A stretch of 64,000 nt of DNA from Platynereis dumerilii (Eukaryota; Annelida; Polychaeta; Phyllodocida; Nereididae). This document shows positions 11,930 through 23,759 of this stretch, one piece after another. The stretch lies in the NCBI GenBank assembly GCA_026936325.1, contig JAPTHN010000002.1, positions 13,407,228 through 13,471,227 of the forward strand, read 5' to 3'. The stretch's first letter is position 1. Every line of letters begins with the position of its first letter. The notes beneath the pieces were generated by a model, which was not told the DNA's origin, ran no database searches, and was given only the letters and a program-made list of their open reading frames with translations. The position numbers and the translations under genes are program-made.

Positions 11930-13319
11930 TAGCCAATTATTGTTTCATAGATGATCAACAAATAATTTTTTCAGACCACATCTTCCATCATATAATTTAC
12001 GACTGTCTTGTCAAATCTTGCAAAATTTGGATTTTTTATTAAAATGAATCTTTGCTTAACGAGCGACCTCAACTTGCTGAAGTTTCTAAGTAACAGCAGC
12101 AAGAGAAGCGTTGTGCTTTTCTGGGGTCCTTTAAGTCACCTAAAATTTAAATAAACAACAGCAACAAATAAAGTAGCAAGAGTGCTGTGATGCCTTACCT
12201 GCTGGTTTATTTGTCTATCTATCTATCAGTGTATCGACCTATCTGTCTGTCCATTTATCTATGTGCACTTGGTGATTGATTGCACTCTTGCATATATGCC
12301 GCAACATGCAAATGTATTTGGGTAATTCGAGGAGTAATTGCTCTGCAAATGGTGGCCACTCTTGCAATTAGTATGATGAATTGAATCCACTACCAGCTGC
12401 AGCGTTCATATTAGTTTCTCAGACATGAAGAGCATTTGTGACTTATGAATCATCTATGATGGTCGTTTGTGAAGAAGGCCGGATTAACCACTTGCATGTA
12501 CACATTGCATCTGAAGCTGATTTCTTATTAAAGATCTTCCAGAAGATATACAGTGTAGTGCAAGGTGCTTCTATGAATTATATAGTGCAAAATGCCGTCC
12601 TCAAGACAATATCTCTTTGGCTTTGACTGAAATGACTTTTAAAATTACATTTTGCAACATGCACTTCTCAATATGTGTGCATAGTCCTGTAACAAACAGA
12701 TATTGTTGCTAAAATCAGGCATCCTTTAAATTATGTCTATTGTGCTAGGCTAGCTCTTCGTTACTTTTAGGTGTGGCTGACGCCAAATAAATGTACCTCA
12801 AATCGTTCAACTGTAGATTCAAGAGCTACCGACCCAACAATAAAATGTTACCACAAGTGGAAGTGACAATCTACTTGTTCACTTACAATGAAGCTGAAGA
12901 GCAGATATGTGCAACCACTTTTCTTAATGCTTTTTGCCATTGGAGGTGTTGTCATAGCAACTAGAGACAATCTCAAGAGAAGGGCAGCGTTAAAGGACAA
13001 GCTTTACAAAGAATGTTAGAGGACAACATTTTGTTCAGAGGACAATCTTGCAGGTCCGTTTTTCAGGGCAGCCTTGAAAACCCAGGAGATCAATGTGGTC
13101 AAGTTCTGGACAGCTAAGCCCTCTATCATCATGTGTCGTTGTTTTTTGCGGATCTAGATGAAACTTAAAAGTGTGTCCCCTTTGTTGATGCCCTGAAGTC
13201 TGAATCGCTACAAACTTGGTGTGGCTCTCTTTTGTCTTGCTCCAGACATCCATAGGGCTCTAACACCCCTTGAAGGGTAGCCCATGTCCACCAGATTTAT
13301 AAGTTGAATCAATCTTAAG
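11930..13319 (+). repeat. Duplication module m5, first part, copy A
   Basis: It matches 55,880-56,335 plus 57,498-58,290 in copy C. CACTTGGTGATTGATTGCAC is shared at about 12,268 and 56,011, and the run CTGAAGAGC...GCAACTAGAGACAATCTC corresponds to 57,890-57,960. A short TCTA/TCTG microsatellite lies at 12,211-12,263, where copy C has a longer pure array. The first 100 bp also resemble 62,040-62,280. The module ends abruptly at 13,320, where a transposon begins, and resumes at 15,660. Confidence 0.7.
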
Positions 13320-13321
13320 TA

Positions 13322-14263
13322 GGGGAAGCTTGGGAGAGTTGGGCCGCAGGGAGGGTTGGGCCACCCTGATTTTTGAGGAAACTAAACAATTTTTGAGAAA
13401 GCTGCAGCCACCAAAATTTTATAAAAATAAAAATCTTTCAATGGATGTAACATTTCTGGCTAATTTGTTTGTCACGATCTTAAGAGAAAAGAAAATTCAA
13501 ATTTGGATGACAAAAGGAAAAACTGAGCCATGTTACGAGTTTTTAATTGTCTGTCATACAACAAGGACTGAGAAAATTTTCTATGGCATGCTTGGTAGGC
13601 TTGACTATTCAGTTGTTATTAACACATTTTGGAAAATTATCAGACAACCGGTTTTGTCATAATTGGGATTTAGAGAAAAATGGTGGAATGGGGGAGAGTT
13701 GGGACAGTGCCAATACTCTCCCCACATGTGTTGCATTTACCCAGATTTATTTTTATTAAGACAGAAGAACTTGTCTAGAGCAATTTTCAACAGAGATTGA
13801 ATATTTTTAGGCCTTAATAATTATTCATGGTCTAATAAAATTAGATATCAGGAAATCTAGATGGGGAGAGTTGGGCCATCAGGCCAAGGCTTAAGTCTGA
13901 CAGCAAACTAGAGTTGCAAGAGGCCTCAATTCGGGATTAATGACTTCTATGACCACCACACTACAGGTTAAAAATATTATGGCCTCATGTACAGCTTAAC
14001 CGAACCTGATATATTGCAATGGCCCAAGTCTCCCTCCTGAATGGCCCAAGTCTCCCACTTGATGGGGAGAGTTGGGCCAATTTTTTCCAATTTTCATGGG
14101 GCTGTAGCTCATATGTTCTTGGGCAAATATCAATGCAAACCTAAAGATATTTTTCTGAAATATTTCAAGATACAATATATGCATTAAGCATGTTTATATA
14201 ATCATTACTGTTAGCAGGAGGTGCAAGAATGTAAAAAGTGGCCCAACTCTCCCAAGCTTCCCC
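13322..14263. mobile_element. Non-autonomous DNA transposon with 24-bp perfect inverted termini and reiterated internal sites
   Basis: The termini at 13,322-13,345 and 14,240-14,263 are exact inverted copies over 24 bp, beginning GGGGAAGCTTGGGAGAGTTG. TA flanks both ends (13,320-13,321 and 14,264-14,265). The inner word GGGGAGAGTTGGG(C/A)C(A) recurs internally near 13,690, 13,863 and 14,063, with partial inverted versions near 13,720 and 14,023-14,055. Two tandem copies of GGCCCAAGTCTCCC are among these. There is no transposase frame. The element interrupts module m5, which is continuous at 58,290 in copy C except for the additional sequence that follows here. Superfamily: the TA target suggests Tc1/mariner/pogo, but the termini alone do not settle it. 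Confidence 0.8.
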
Positions 14264-15655
14264 TATATTCTACAGGCAAGGAAGAAAAACACAAGAGATG
14301 TTCCTCTGGCACAGACACACAATAATTATCTCCCATTTGTCCATTTGAGCTTTCTTTTAGTGAAGTTGCCATTGTGAAGAGATCAAATTGATTTTGCAAA
14401 TTTATTTGCAGTATCTGTCTAAACTACACCTATTGAAAGTTATTTGATTTAAATCTGATTTTTTCATTTAAATCAAATTTAAATCAACCTGTCATATTTT
14501 TTTCAAATATAATGGTTTTCGAAGAAATTGAAGTCATAACAAATGATACACTGTTCTTAATTAGGTCTTCTGTAGTGGGAAAATTTTATTTTACTCCCCA
14601 AAAGTCATGTAATCAAGTTCAAATTCGAAGTCGTAGATTGGTCCTATTTTTTACTTTTTCCAGCTGCAACAAATTTCCTCAGAACATAAATTTTACATCG
14701 ATTCAAGTGTGGAATTTTGTCAGCTTTTTGGAGCTACTATTGCTAGGAACGACCGATGAAATAGGAAAAGTTTTACTAGGCTTCCAAAAGAGACTTAAGA
14801 CGGTTTGATCATATTTCGAAGTCACAATTTTTGAATACTTGGAGAGCACTGTTCATAAAATATCATACTTTGGAGAGAAGGAATGATTGAAATTACTAAC
14901 AATGACCAAAAAATCAGTATTTTATAATAACCATTGTTTGTTATTGTTGTTTTATTGTTTAATGAGTGATACCTTTGGCACGAGATTAGGAATTTGGTGC
15001 ATAACAGAGGAGATATTGGATTGCATCTTAAACTGGATTAAAGTAAGCCGAAAACCACCCTGGTATCTGCATCATAGCTGTGATTCCTTATTAATTCAAA
15101 TGTGAAGGTGTCAACTGATCCATTATGGCATTTGTAGGCAAACTATTTGCAGTTTTATAACATACTAGAGGACCCCCATGATTCTTGGAATAAAAAGATA
15201 GGCCTAAAAATGAGTAGCAGTGTGCAATATTGGGGTTTATCATTGTGACGCTGGCATGCGTTGCCCCCCAGTGTAAATGGATGATTGGAAAGGTGTTGCT
15301 GTCCAGGGAGTGGAGGATTAAAAAAACTACTGTAGGTGCAGAAGTCATGGATGTTAAGTTCAGTGAAGGTAAAAATCCATAAATTAAGAGTAAAGAGGAA
15401 GTTTGATGTATGACATGGCCTGATCCATGGAGAATTGAGGATTCCTATGCAGAAAGAAAAATCAGGCAAAAAGCGTAATTTATAATATGGGATAGGATAT
15501 CTAGAATTAGCCAGTGGATAGGGGAAAGTAGAAAGGATTGCAATTGTGTAGTTTTGTGAAGTTGGTTCGTAGTGTCCTGATTTGTAACAAAGAACCTGTT
15601 GTGTATTGTTTATTTGATGGGTCCCTCTTCTGAGGCCAGGGAGAACAATGAACTA
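14264..15655. other. Sequence absent from the sister copy, no gene recognised
   Basis: Together with the preceding transposon this 1.4 kb is missing from copy C, where module m5 runs through at about 58,290. Near 14,440-14,480 there is a cluster of ATTTAAAT palindromes (TTGATTTAAATC, ATTTAAATCAAATTTAAATC) of the kind seen at ends of some MITEs. I cannot define matching termini or a target-site duplication for the whole block. The open frames here (up to 104 codons, minus strand) have no recognisable content. Confidence 0.4.
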
Positions 15656-16313
15656 CTACTATAGTTGAGTACAGCTGTTGTTCTTAAGTGGTATTTGTAA
15701 TTCTGGACAGTGTTCAAGCTGCTGTTGCAGAAACTTTAATTAGTTGACTAGCCTAAAAGTCTATCTGGGAATCCATTATCCAAGTGACTGGAAACTTCTC
15801 AACTTTCATTGACCCTTGCAAATACAGCAAATACTGAGGTCTACAGAAATGGCCAATTTCAGTAGCAACTTTGTGAATGCTAAATACATTGTTAATAGGT
15901 AGCATGCATAAGATAAGTAGTATACTGAGAAATGAACCTTCTGTTAGCCAGTCCAATAAGGTTATATTATACTAGTTCATATGAAGCAGGCACGTCTGAT
16001 CCTTTGCCTTTCACAAATTGCACTAAACATCAGAGAAAAGAATGTAATAGTCTGTTGTAAGATGAGGTAAATTGCAAATGTCATCTTTGCCTTCTGTCAT
16101 CAACATTTTCTTACTTTTCTTTTTTTTTCTGCCAAAATGAAAATAAGGCATTAACCGGAGTGCAGCTTCAGCTGTCCGCAAAAGACAGAACCATTACAGA
16201 CAGGGAGTCTGATGTTTGCCTGGCATCTTGGAGGGACATACCTCTTTACACATGGCAATTTCTTATGCCCCATGTTTGGTTTGTTGCCATCTAGGGTCAT
16301 CAATAGAACCAAA

Positions 16314-16427
16314 ATGGCCTTCTTTTTAGTTTTGTGCTTGCTTGTGGTTCAAGGGGATGCATGCCTTTGCTCTGGACCGACAATTATGAATCACACAACC
16401 AAAATTGATACAAAATTTTGCCCAGAG
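16314..16427 (+). CDS. Putative first exon of a small secreted protein (partial gene)
   Basis: The ATG at 16,314 sits in a good context (A at -3, G at +4). It opens 38 codons that begin MAFFLVLCLLVVQGDA, a textbook signal peptide with a hydrophobic core and a small residue before the likely cleavage after Ala16. The mature start is C-L-C, with a further Cys at 36 (residues KFCPE). The codons end at GAG followed by GTAGAT, a usable 5' splice donor in phase 0. In copy C the same exon (58,623) keeps the signal peptide with Leu7 to Pro but is shifted afterwards, and its donor is lost. N-terminal C-x-C recalls TIMP-type inhibitors, but Cys spacing does not fit, so I do not assign that family. It is seen as an exon; a functional gene is an inference. 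Confidence 0.45.
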
Positions 16428-17020
16428 GTAGATGCCTCTTGACACAAAATTGCCCAGAAAAAGGAGTGGAAAAACTTTATTATCATGATTTTAGTGGCCA
16501 AGGGTGATGAAACCAGACCATCTGAAGCAGCCTGGAGCAATTGTCTGATATAACACATACGTGCTACTTGTTGAGCACTGTACCTAAATAATTAGTGTTT
16601 CTTAACATCTAATGGTGTTGTTACGTGTCTGCTGGAGTGGAGATATTTGATAACACCCAATGGCCCCATTCTATCAGAGGTCTCTGAACTCTCCTCATCA
16701 CCCTCTCTGTTCATAAAATGTCTGGTATAATCGAATATTTCCGCTGCCCTTTCATTTCTGCCTTTGTCCTCCTCCTTACACTACATTATATGCGTCTTTG
16801 TGTTCTATTTTTTCAGACTTATTACATTTTTTCTTGTTTCATGCCCAATATGTTGTTTGTGTAAAAGCCAATTATTTGTTTTTGTCCTTTCTCCTTATTT
16901 CTTGGTACTTACTGTAATGCCTCTTTCCTATATATGTTATTTATTCTCTTACTTTCTTCTCTATCTCCTTTCAACTTCATCAACTTTGTTTTTTTCTTTT
17001 TCTCCTCTGTCTCTCCTCAG

Positions 17021-17125
17021 ATTCCTTCCTGAGCAAGTTCAATAATGGCTAGAGCATGAGTGACTTTCTTCTTATAAAGCCTTGGCATGCACCAGGAAGC
17101 GACAAGGAACCCATCGGTCCATGAA
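17021..17125 (+). other. Exon-like segment after a strong 3' splice site, copy A
   Basis: A pyrimidine-rich tract of more than 100 bp (16,900-17,018) ends in CTGTCTCTCCTCAG. It is followed by 105 bp ending before GTAATATTAAC, a plausible donor. The sister segment at 59,399-59,491 is 93 bp; the 12-bp difference keeps the frame. One frame reads SFLSKFNNG, with a stop where copy C has Tyr, then SMSDFLLIKPWHAPGS. In phase 0, the phase of the neighbouring exon-like pieces, it is full of stops, so it may be a non-coding exon, a decayed exon or a fortuitous site. Confidence 0.3.
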
Positions 17126-18070
17126 GTAATATTAACCTGGTTTGAGAGCTGTGTGCTGCATACTAATAGACTTGGTTTACCCTAGCTGATTCTGAGGCTG
17201 ATGCTTCTGATGTTGGTGCTTATGTTGGTTCTTATCTTGGTGCCATGTTGAATCCACTGACACTTCATATTAAAGTCAGTGTTTGTCAGTTGTCGCTGTT
17301 TTTTTCTTTTAATAATCTAATTGTTTGATGAACAGCTGAAGACATGCATTGTTTGACTTGTTAAAATCAGAATTCTCGGAAATACAGTGAAAATTCACGT
17401 TAGTTTTTGAAAGACTGATCCTTCATATTTTAATAATGTTTGATTTTGAGACAGAATACAACAATAGGTGAAAACATGTAAGTAGTGCAAAATTTCAGAA
17501 ATTTTATTTGCATGTTACTGCTCACTCCTATTGCTACTTCTGCTTCTGGTTATGTTGGTAATGCATCAGCATTTATTACTGTTCCCATCATTTGGCATAC
17601 TGAGGCTAGATTGCCATGATCATCCTGGATGAGGCACGGCTTTGGCATGTGGAATGTGTGGAATGCCCAGACTGTGATAGGCCATCAGGATCCCAAGAAG
17701 TCATTGGCCAGGATCAGGAGGCTCCTTTTGTCTACTGATGATTTGTTCTGATAATAAGGAGTCATGAGCAGGGTGGTGACTAGGCCACATTGGAAAAATG
17801 TGTGCGAACCAGGGTAGCAATAAATTTCTGGCCCTGTATGTGCTCCCAAAATAATACATTTTATTGTAAAATTGTAAAATTCTTTGCAAGCCTTAATTTA
17901 TCTGAATATGCAGGCTTTCTTGCACCAAGAATAAGTACAAGGCACACAGACAACATTTAAGGCAGCTCAGATATCAATAGCTTCTTATTAGCTTTGTTAC
18001 TCAAATCAGAATTTATTTGATAATTGAAAAACTGTCTAAGCTGGGATTTGATGATTACTTTCACATGTAG

Positions 18071-18440
18071 GATTGGGATTCAGGAAGGATTTTGAGAGTA
18101 GCATATATTGGCAGAATGTTGGTCAGACCAGATGTCAGTTAATTCTTGGTACTGATAACATTTCACTTCATGTGTTCATCCTCACCTTTTCTACGTATAA
18201 AATCTTAATCTTAAAGACTATGTCAACTTTGTCATTGTTTGATTGTGGGCATAAGTTGTGTTATCGATTTGCACTGTAACTGTGTTGGCCTTCTCCCTGA
18301 TTTATTTTTAAAAATCCTTGGGAGTTCTTGCAACAAAAACAATAAGTTGACATGTGAATTCCATGCAGTGCCAGTGAAGTGCAAAGGCAAATTACACCAT
18401 AACATCCATGAAGCGTGACTTCAACTAACTTTGCAGGTGC
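18071..18440 (+). pseudogene. Decayed terminal exon, copy A (intact sister at 60,449)
   Basis: An acceptor-like CACATGTAG precedes GATTGGGATTCAGGAAGGAT, matching the start of the intact exon in copy C. Roughly 160 bp are then inserted after GCATATATT. Homology resumes near 18,270 with ACTGTAACTGTGTTGGCCTTC and runs through TCTTGCAACAAAAAC, GAATTCCATGCAGTGCC and GACTTCAACTAAC. The frame is not kept: the insertion, indels near 18,300 and substitutions remove the reading frame that is open in copy C. It is a clear pseudo-exon. Confidence 0.6.
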
Positions 18441-19860
18441 ATGAGCAACAATAATCAAGTTTTATTGCAACTACGAGCAAAGACCCATGCACGAGATATT
18501 ATGATCTACATGACATCTATTTGAGCTGATGTTACTGATCAATACCAATCCATCCGTGACATATTCAGTGCAATCACCATGGAATACATCAAATAGCTGT
18601 AAATGTGATAGATTGGCTTCCGTCACAAAAATCATTTCCTTGTCTGTGAGTTCTTCAAGAGCAGATGTGGCTGTTTTCATCTGTTTCTATTGTTATTTGA
18701 TAGAAAGCGGTCATTCAAAATATACCAATAGGCCTGATGAATTACATATTATGAGATTTGATCAGTCTTTTAAAAAAATTCAATTGTACGAAAACCTTTT
18801 AAAATAGAAAGAACAGGTTAAGTACTTGGAAAACAACCGTATAACAAAATACTTTGGAAACAAGCCAAAAATGAAAATGTATGACAAAGAACATACTGAG
18901 TTTGCTCTGCATGTAGTCAAGGCAATGTGAGCCATGGCACCTGATGCTCCTCATGTGTCACTCTGACCTCAGGGAGTAGCTGTCAAGATGTTTCTTCCAG
19001 ATGAAGAAATGTCGGGGCTGAACCAATACTTGAGCCAGGAATCAATCAAGTGTAGTTTGCTTCAAGACACAGATGGTCAGAGCACCACAGTCTTCAGACT
19101 TTAACTAGTTCTGTTATCAATGACTTCCAACAACTGTCATTTGCCGGTTCGAATGGAGTTCCTCTGGACTCCGGTGGCACCTTTCTTGTCTCATGTACAC
19201 TGGGAGTATCATATCAAGGGGCAACAAAATGCTTGCAGTCATGACAGCCAAGACTAAAATGACACAGTGCACACAAACAAGCAAGAACTGACAAATCAAC
19301 CGGTTAACTAGTGTCATGGGAGAACTCATGCAATCTCTCTATCCAGGTTATGGTGAAACAAACACACAGACAAAGATACGTCTCATTTACAGTCAAGGTA
19401 GAGCTATTGATTGGCTTTGGCAGCACTTTATTTGTCAGACCTCTGGGGCCGCTCAATGCACCCATTAAGTTGGCAGTGGCTTTTATAGTGATATAAAAGA
19501 TTGAAATTTGATTTCTAAATGCAATATCTAAATCACAAAAAGCCTTGAATTTAGCAACATCCATTGATTTCAGGCATGCAGATATAGGTGTGGATGAAAA
19601 ATACAAGCAGGAGCCATTGTTCTCAGTTGCAAATGCAGCATTTATATCGACCATCTAGCATCCTTTGGCAGCTGAACACTCCCAGTACTGAAATGATTTA
19701 ATATTGCTTGTGTGAAAAAGCAATAACTGACTTCCTTCATTGTTCTAACCCTTGTAGAGCAAGGACATAGGTAGATTGTTCCCAACCAAATTACCCGTGT
19801 CGGGGTTGACATCAGAGGTCTGGAACCATCATTCATCAAATTCTTGTCTTAGGTTTCAGC

Positions 19861-21288
19861 AGATATATGATTAGACCCCATCCTGTCCATAAGTTATGAT
19901 CTTTGATAGAACAAATGCACAAAGGATACTCATGAGACACAATCATTATTATTAATTTGGCAATCAAAGAATTAATGCCAGAAATTTTTCAATTGACTAT
20001 TAGGCCAATAATTATGCATTTCATTATTTTTCAGACAAAAACATTGTATACAAGTTTAGGTATGTCCTACAAATTGATAATCCTTGATGATAGTGTAGCA
20101 GAGGATTCCCCACAATAAGTCAATATCCCATGAATGAATTAGTGTGTGTGTCGGTGAGATCAGGTCAGGTTACTTGTGGGGAGTTGTGTTATAGATGCAA
20201 AAGAGGGGGAGGTAGATACTGGGGGCCAGTGGGCAGTGTGTGGTAAAGTAAGTCTTGTAGGCAGACCACTGGAGCCGAAAGGTCCCCCGCTACCCATAAA
20301 ATGTCCATGTAACAGATGCTGGGGGCATCCAATCAGCATCCCATCATAGTTATCAGGTGATTCCTTATGTCTATGATACACACAATAGATAAGGGACCAT
20401 GGCCTGGCAGATATCCGATGAAGGATCAAGCTCAACTGCAGTCTGCCCGTACTTTGGCTAGTTTGGAGTACATCCGATGGTACATTCACTCATTCATTAT
20501 GATGCTTTTAATGGCAATATCCTTGTCCCTTGGTCAGATTCCTCCAAACTTGTCCAATCACCCATGACTAGAGTAGTGTGTTGACATCTTCTATGAGCAA
20601 ATGAATTGCCAAATAGAATTCCCAAACCATTCTCATCCTGATCAATCTTGCTCAATTATAAAGAATTAACAATGAGTGATGGGACTGATGGGTACAGGGT
20701 ACATTGCTTATTTACTTAAAAGAAGCACTGACCTATAGAATTGTCCCCTCTCATCAACTACAAGGAAAACATTCGGAATGGCAAAAACGGCTATTGGAAT
20801 TCAGCGCTAGAGTGTATGTTTATACGTGCAGATTAGCTTGATGCCACTATATGCAACTAAGAGTTGTTTACCTGTCATTCAAAATTTGTTATGAAACTTG
20901 ATGTGTCTGCTTGATGTGATCTGAATGTGGACCTTTTCAATTAAAACCCTTGATTGGGTTGATTCATTACATTCTGAGAGATGGATCGATTTGAGTGAAA
21001 GGACGATCTTTCAAACTGACATCACTTGTAATGATTTTCAATTGATGTTAATGTGCTGGAAATTCAACTGGCTGCTCTATGGATGCAGCGCTATTCCGAT
21101 TAGCCAATGAGACAGATCAGTCACAAGCGAATTCAATTCATTCATGAATGATCTAGAGAAAATAACATCGACACTGAAATTCCGCGTTTTCGTAACCATA
21201 AATCACTGATTTGATTGTTTGAGAAGTGGAGAACAGAACCTGTGAACTGTTCATTTAATTGTTTAAGTAATAAATTAAAAATCATATA
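19861..21288. other. Single-copy sequence, no gene recognised
   Basis: I see no similarity to the other modules. A moderately GC-rich patch (20,160-20,480) has a 109-codon minus-strand frame of low, Ser/Pro/Thr-rich complexity that I do not consider a gene. Confidence 0.4.
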
Positions 21289-21420
21289 AGATAGAGACAA
21301 GATAGACAAAGTAGACAAGATAGATAAGATAGATAAGATGGATGAGATAGATGAAATAGATAAGATGCACAGATAGATAGATAGATGAATATATAGATTT
21401 AGAGATAGAGATAGATAGGT
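21289..21420. repeat. Degenerate GATA/GACA microsatellite
   Basis: Imperfect repeats of GATA, GACA and GATG tetramers, pentamers and hexamers run for about 130 bp and become purest at 21,370-21,390. Overlapping minus-strand open frames here (Ile/Leu/Ser-rich) are by-products of the repeat. Confidence 0.9.
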
Positions 21421-22130
21421 GGTGCTTGTCAATTACAAGTGCTGTAAGTGCACAAAAACACCTCAAAATAATTCCATATGTCATATTGTCAAAGAATAGT
21501 ATACCCCACATGTAAAAGGGATACAGTATAGCTGCCATAGATTTTGAAAACCTAGGTGATATAGTTCTATTTATCCTGTGCTGTACCTTGTTTTAAGCCG
21601 TTAAACATTAATTTTGGCAGTTTCTTTGGAATTTATCAATTTCTTTTTTTCAATCATATAATTCTTTGTCAAAGTTGATCAGTGCAAGTCACAAAGGTGA
21701 GAGGGAGGAATACAAGGGTGTTAGAACTTGTGAAGACTGGTGGGTGTTCCAGCAAATTAAGACAGGTTGGAGATATCTGGCAGGTTTGAAAGTTTCACAG
21801 TTTGATGTTATTGATTCTTGGAGAGTTATTTCCAGCTTCGGTCACTTCCAATAAAGCTTATGTTTCCAGAATAGTTACTAAGGGTGATCATATGTCAGTT
21901 TGAAAGATAAAATTACTTGGACACCATGACTCATGATGCCCCAGGTGTGCTACCTACATGTATCTATTATAATATTGATGAGCCATTTTCATTGATAGTA
22001 ATTGTGTGATACATTTGCAGAGATTATGATGTAAAAAAAATCACTTACACATTTTCCTTTGTAAACCCAACCATCTGACATTTTCTGGATCTGGATACTT
22101 ATTGCCTTTAAGGGGGTATACATTTTAAGG

Positions 22131-22262
22131 AAATAATGATTTATCTGAGATGCAAATGAAACTATTTGAATCAGAATATCATCTCTTTGCAAATAATTTC
22201 CTTGTCAATGATTTATCTGAGCTACAAATAAAAATATCTGAATCTGAATATCGTCTTTTCAT
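22131..22262 (+). repeat. 72-bp period direct repeat, open in one frame
   Basis: AATGATTTATCTGAG starts two copies (22,135 and 22,207), each about 55 bp of clear match. The 72-bp period is a multiple of three. In the frame starting before 22,150 the two copies read NDLSEMQMKLFESEYHLF and NDLSELQIKISESEYRLF, so the differences are mostly conservative. That could be a decayed repeat protein or merely a recent local duplication in an open frame. The flanks 21,421-22,130 hold nothing recognised. Confidence 0.5.
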
Positions 22263-22386
22263 ATGTCTTCTCCGAATTTTGTCAAATACAACAGTTTTGT
22301 TGTATATCGCACGATGTGTTGTCCATTGCGTAACACATCTATTCCACCAGCTGAATATTAAACCTTGTTTCTCTCTCTTTTTACAG

Positions 22387-22504
22387 CAATTCCCCAGAGG
22401 AGTGTGCCAAAATCTACAACGAGACAGAAATGCATGGTGTTATGATGGGTGAAAATGGCCAGGATGTAGGTCGGCCATGTTTGATAGAGGGCCACCTGAC
22501 ATAG
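22387..22504 (+). CDS. Candidate exon of an unknown host gene
   Basis: A very strong 3' splice site (GTTTCTCTCTCTTTTTACAG, ending at 22,386) is followed by a frame beginning NSPEECAKIYNETEMHGVMM and continuing GENGQDVGRPCLIEGHLT before a stop at 22,502. A donor-like GTAGGT at 22,466 would instead end the exon after GENGQD. The residue composition (acidic, two Cys, an N-E-T glycosylation site) is unlike random AT-rich translation. I do not recognise a family. The short length (38 codons) means chance cannot be excluded. It is not duplicated elsewhere in the window. Confidence 0.4.
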
Positions 22505-23759
22505 CCAAGAACTGGTTTGGTTACCTAGTAACTACTACTATGAAAACCAAGTCTGGACGTTTTTATTACGGGTAAATATAGTCATCCAATGGCATATCTT
22601 AAGAAAAAGCGTGTTTAAATACCGAAACCTTTGCTGCTGATCAGGATATATGTGAGAAGAGCACAAGGATGGCACAGACAATACTGATTTTAACATCTGC
22701 AGCTGTACAAAGGTTGCAAGAGGTCTTTCTGATGGACCCTGAGCCGTTTCAATTTCGCAGTTATCAAATAGGCTGTTGAACGACTTCTTTCTACGGTTGC
22801 ATTTTTGCATTGGAATAGCATTGTGTGTGACAAACTCTGACCTGACTTTTCAAAAACCTAAATATTTGGCATGTCAAGTGGCGCCAACCAAAGTCAATTT
22901 TATGGCCTTTTGCATCATTTTCTTCAAAATTTAACATGAAATCATCAAATTTGCTAGATATCAGTCCACTGGCCGCACTCTAATGTGATAAACTTGGCCA
23001 CAAACATGCAGAAAATTGACACACTTCAGTGATTTTATGCATCAGAGTTCTTTGACACGTGATCACACGTATGCATACACTCACCAGCCAATCTGAAGCT
23101 CATAGAGAGAAATACAGCCCCGGAAATGGTTTTGCGTTTTTAATTTGGTTCAGTTTATTTAATTTGTCAACAGCACTTCATTTTTCCGCCTATGTCAAAG
23201 TGCCCATTCTATTTTATCCTGTTAGTGTTGATCTCACATTTTAAAAAATATAGTTGCAAATGACCTTTAGTGAAATTGACGGAAAATTCATAATAGGTCA
23301 ATCAAACTGTCAAAATTGTCCTATACTTTTATGAATATTGATTGTATTATTGACAAACCAAGATGTACAAATTCATGCAAAGTGCATTTGTAGAGATAAT
23401 TAAAATTTCTGATGTCACTAAATAATTATTTGTGCCCCCTTTGATGGCAACTCCAACTCCTATTACCTGTGGTAAATGTGCATTGCAGAAAATGGATGTC
23501 ATTTAAAGATCGGTTTTTCTTTTTTACAGTAACAACTTTAACCTTAGATTATAAACTGATACAACAACATCTTATTTTTATTGACAGTGAATTTGTGACA
23601 TACCGGCATATTTTTTCACTAGTTGTGTGCGTCTACATGAGTGGAGTAATCCGCACAAGTGGAGTGGTGTAGAATGCACTTTTGTTAAAAATCCCTTGCA
23701 AGTATACACAAGAGGTGGGGAGAGGTGGAAATACATATACTACACTCAACAGTAATAAA
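22505..23759. other. AT-rich sequence, nothing recognised
   Basis: A second acceptor-like tract (GGTTTTTCTTTTTTACAG, ending near 23,528) is present, but the following frames have no recognisable protein content. There are no repeats or termini. Confidence 0.4.

Larger units (their letters stand above)
15660..19860 (+). repeat. Duplication module m5, second part, copy A
   Basis: It parallels 58,290-61,900 along its full length: GTTGAGTACAGCTG at the start, GAGGTCT(A/G)C near 15,836, the signal-peptide exon, a polypyrimidine tract and splice acceptor, GGCATACTGAGGC near 17,595, TCAGGATCCCAAGAAGTCA, the terminal-exon region and AACTGTCATTTGCCG. Copy A has about 340 bp around 15,970-16,310 that copy C lacks, and about 345 bp around 19,165-19,510 deleted in copy C. 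The exon-like pieces are listed separately. Confidence 0.75.

Noticed and set aside
13035-13253. Minus-strand frame containing HTFKFHLDP, overlapping a duplicated block
   Set aside because: The corresponding region at 58,040-58,230 does not keep the frame, so it is a chance opening.
16764-17045. Hydrophobic 93-codon frame, with a related frame at 58,983-59,423 ending in the same LSLLRFLPEQVQ
   Set aside because: Both are pyrimidine-tract DNA (TTC/CTC/TCT codons) leading to a splice-acceptor-like CAG. The shared C-terminus reflects duplicated DNA. A membrane protein is not supported.
20160-20489. 109-codon minus-strand frame
   Set aside because: Low-complexity Ser/Pro/Thr composition, no start or splice context of note, no homology recognised and no second copy to test.
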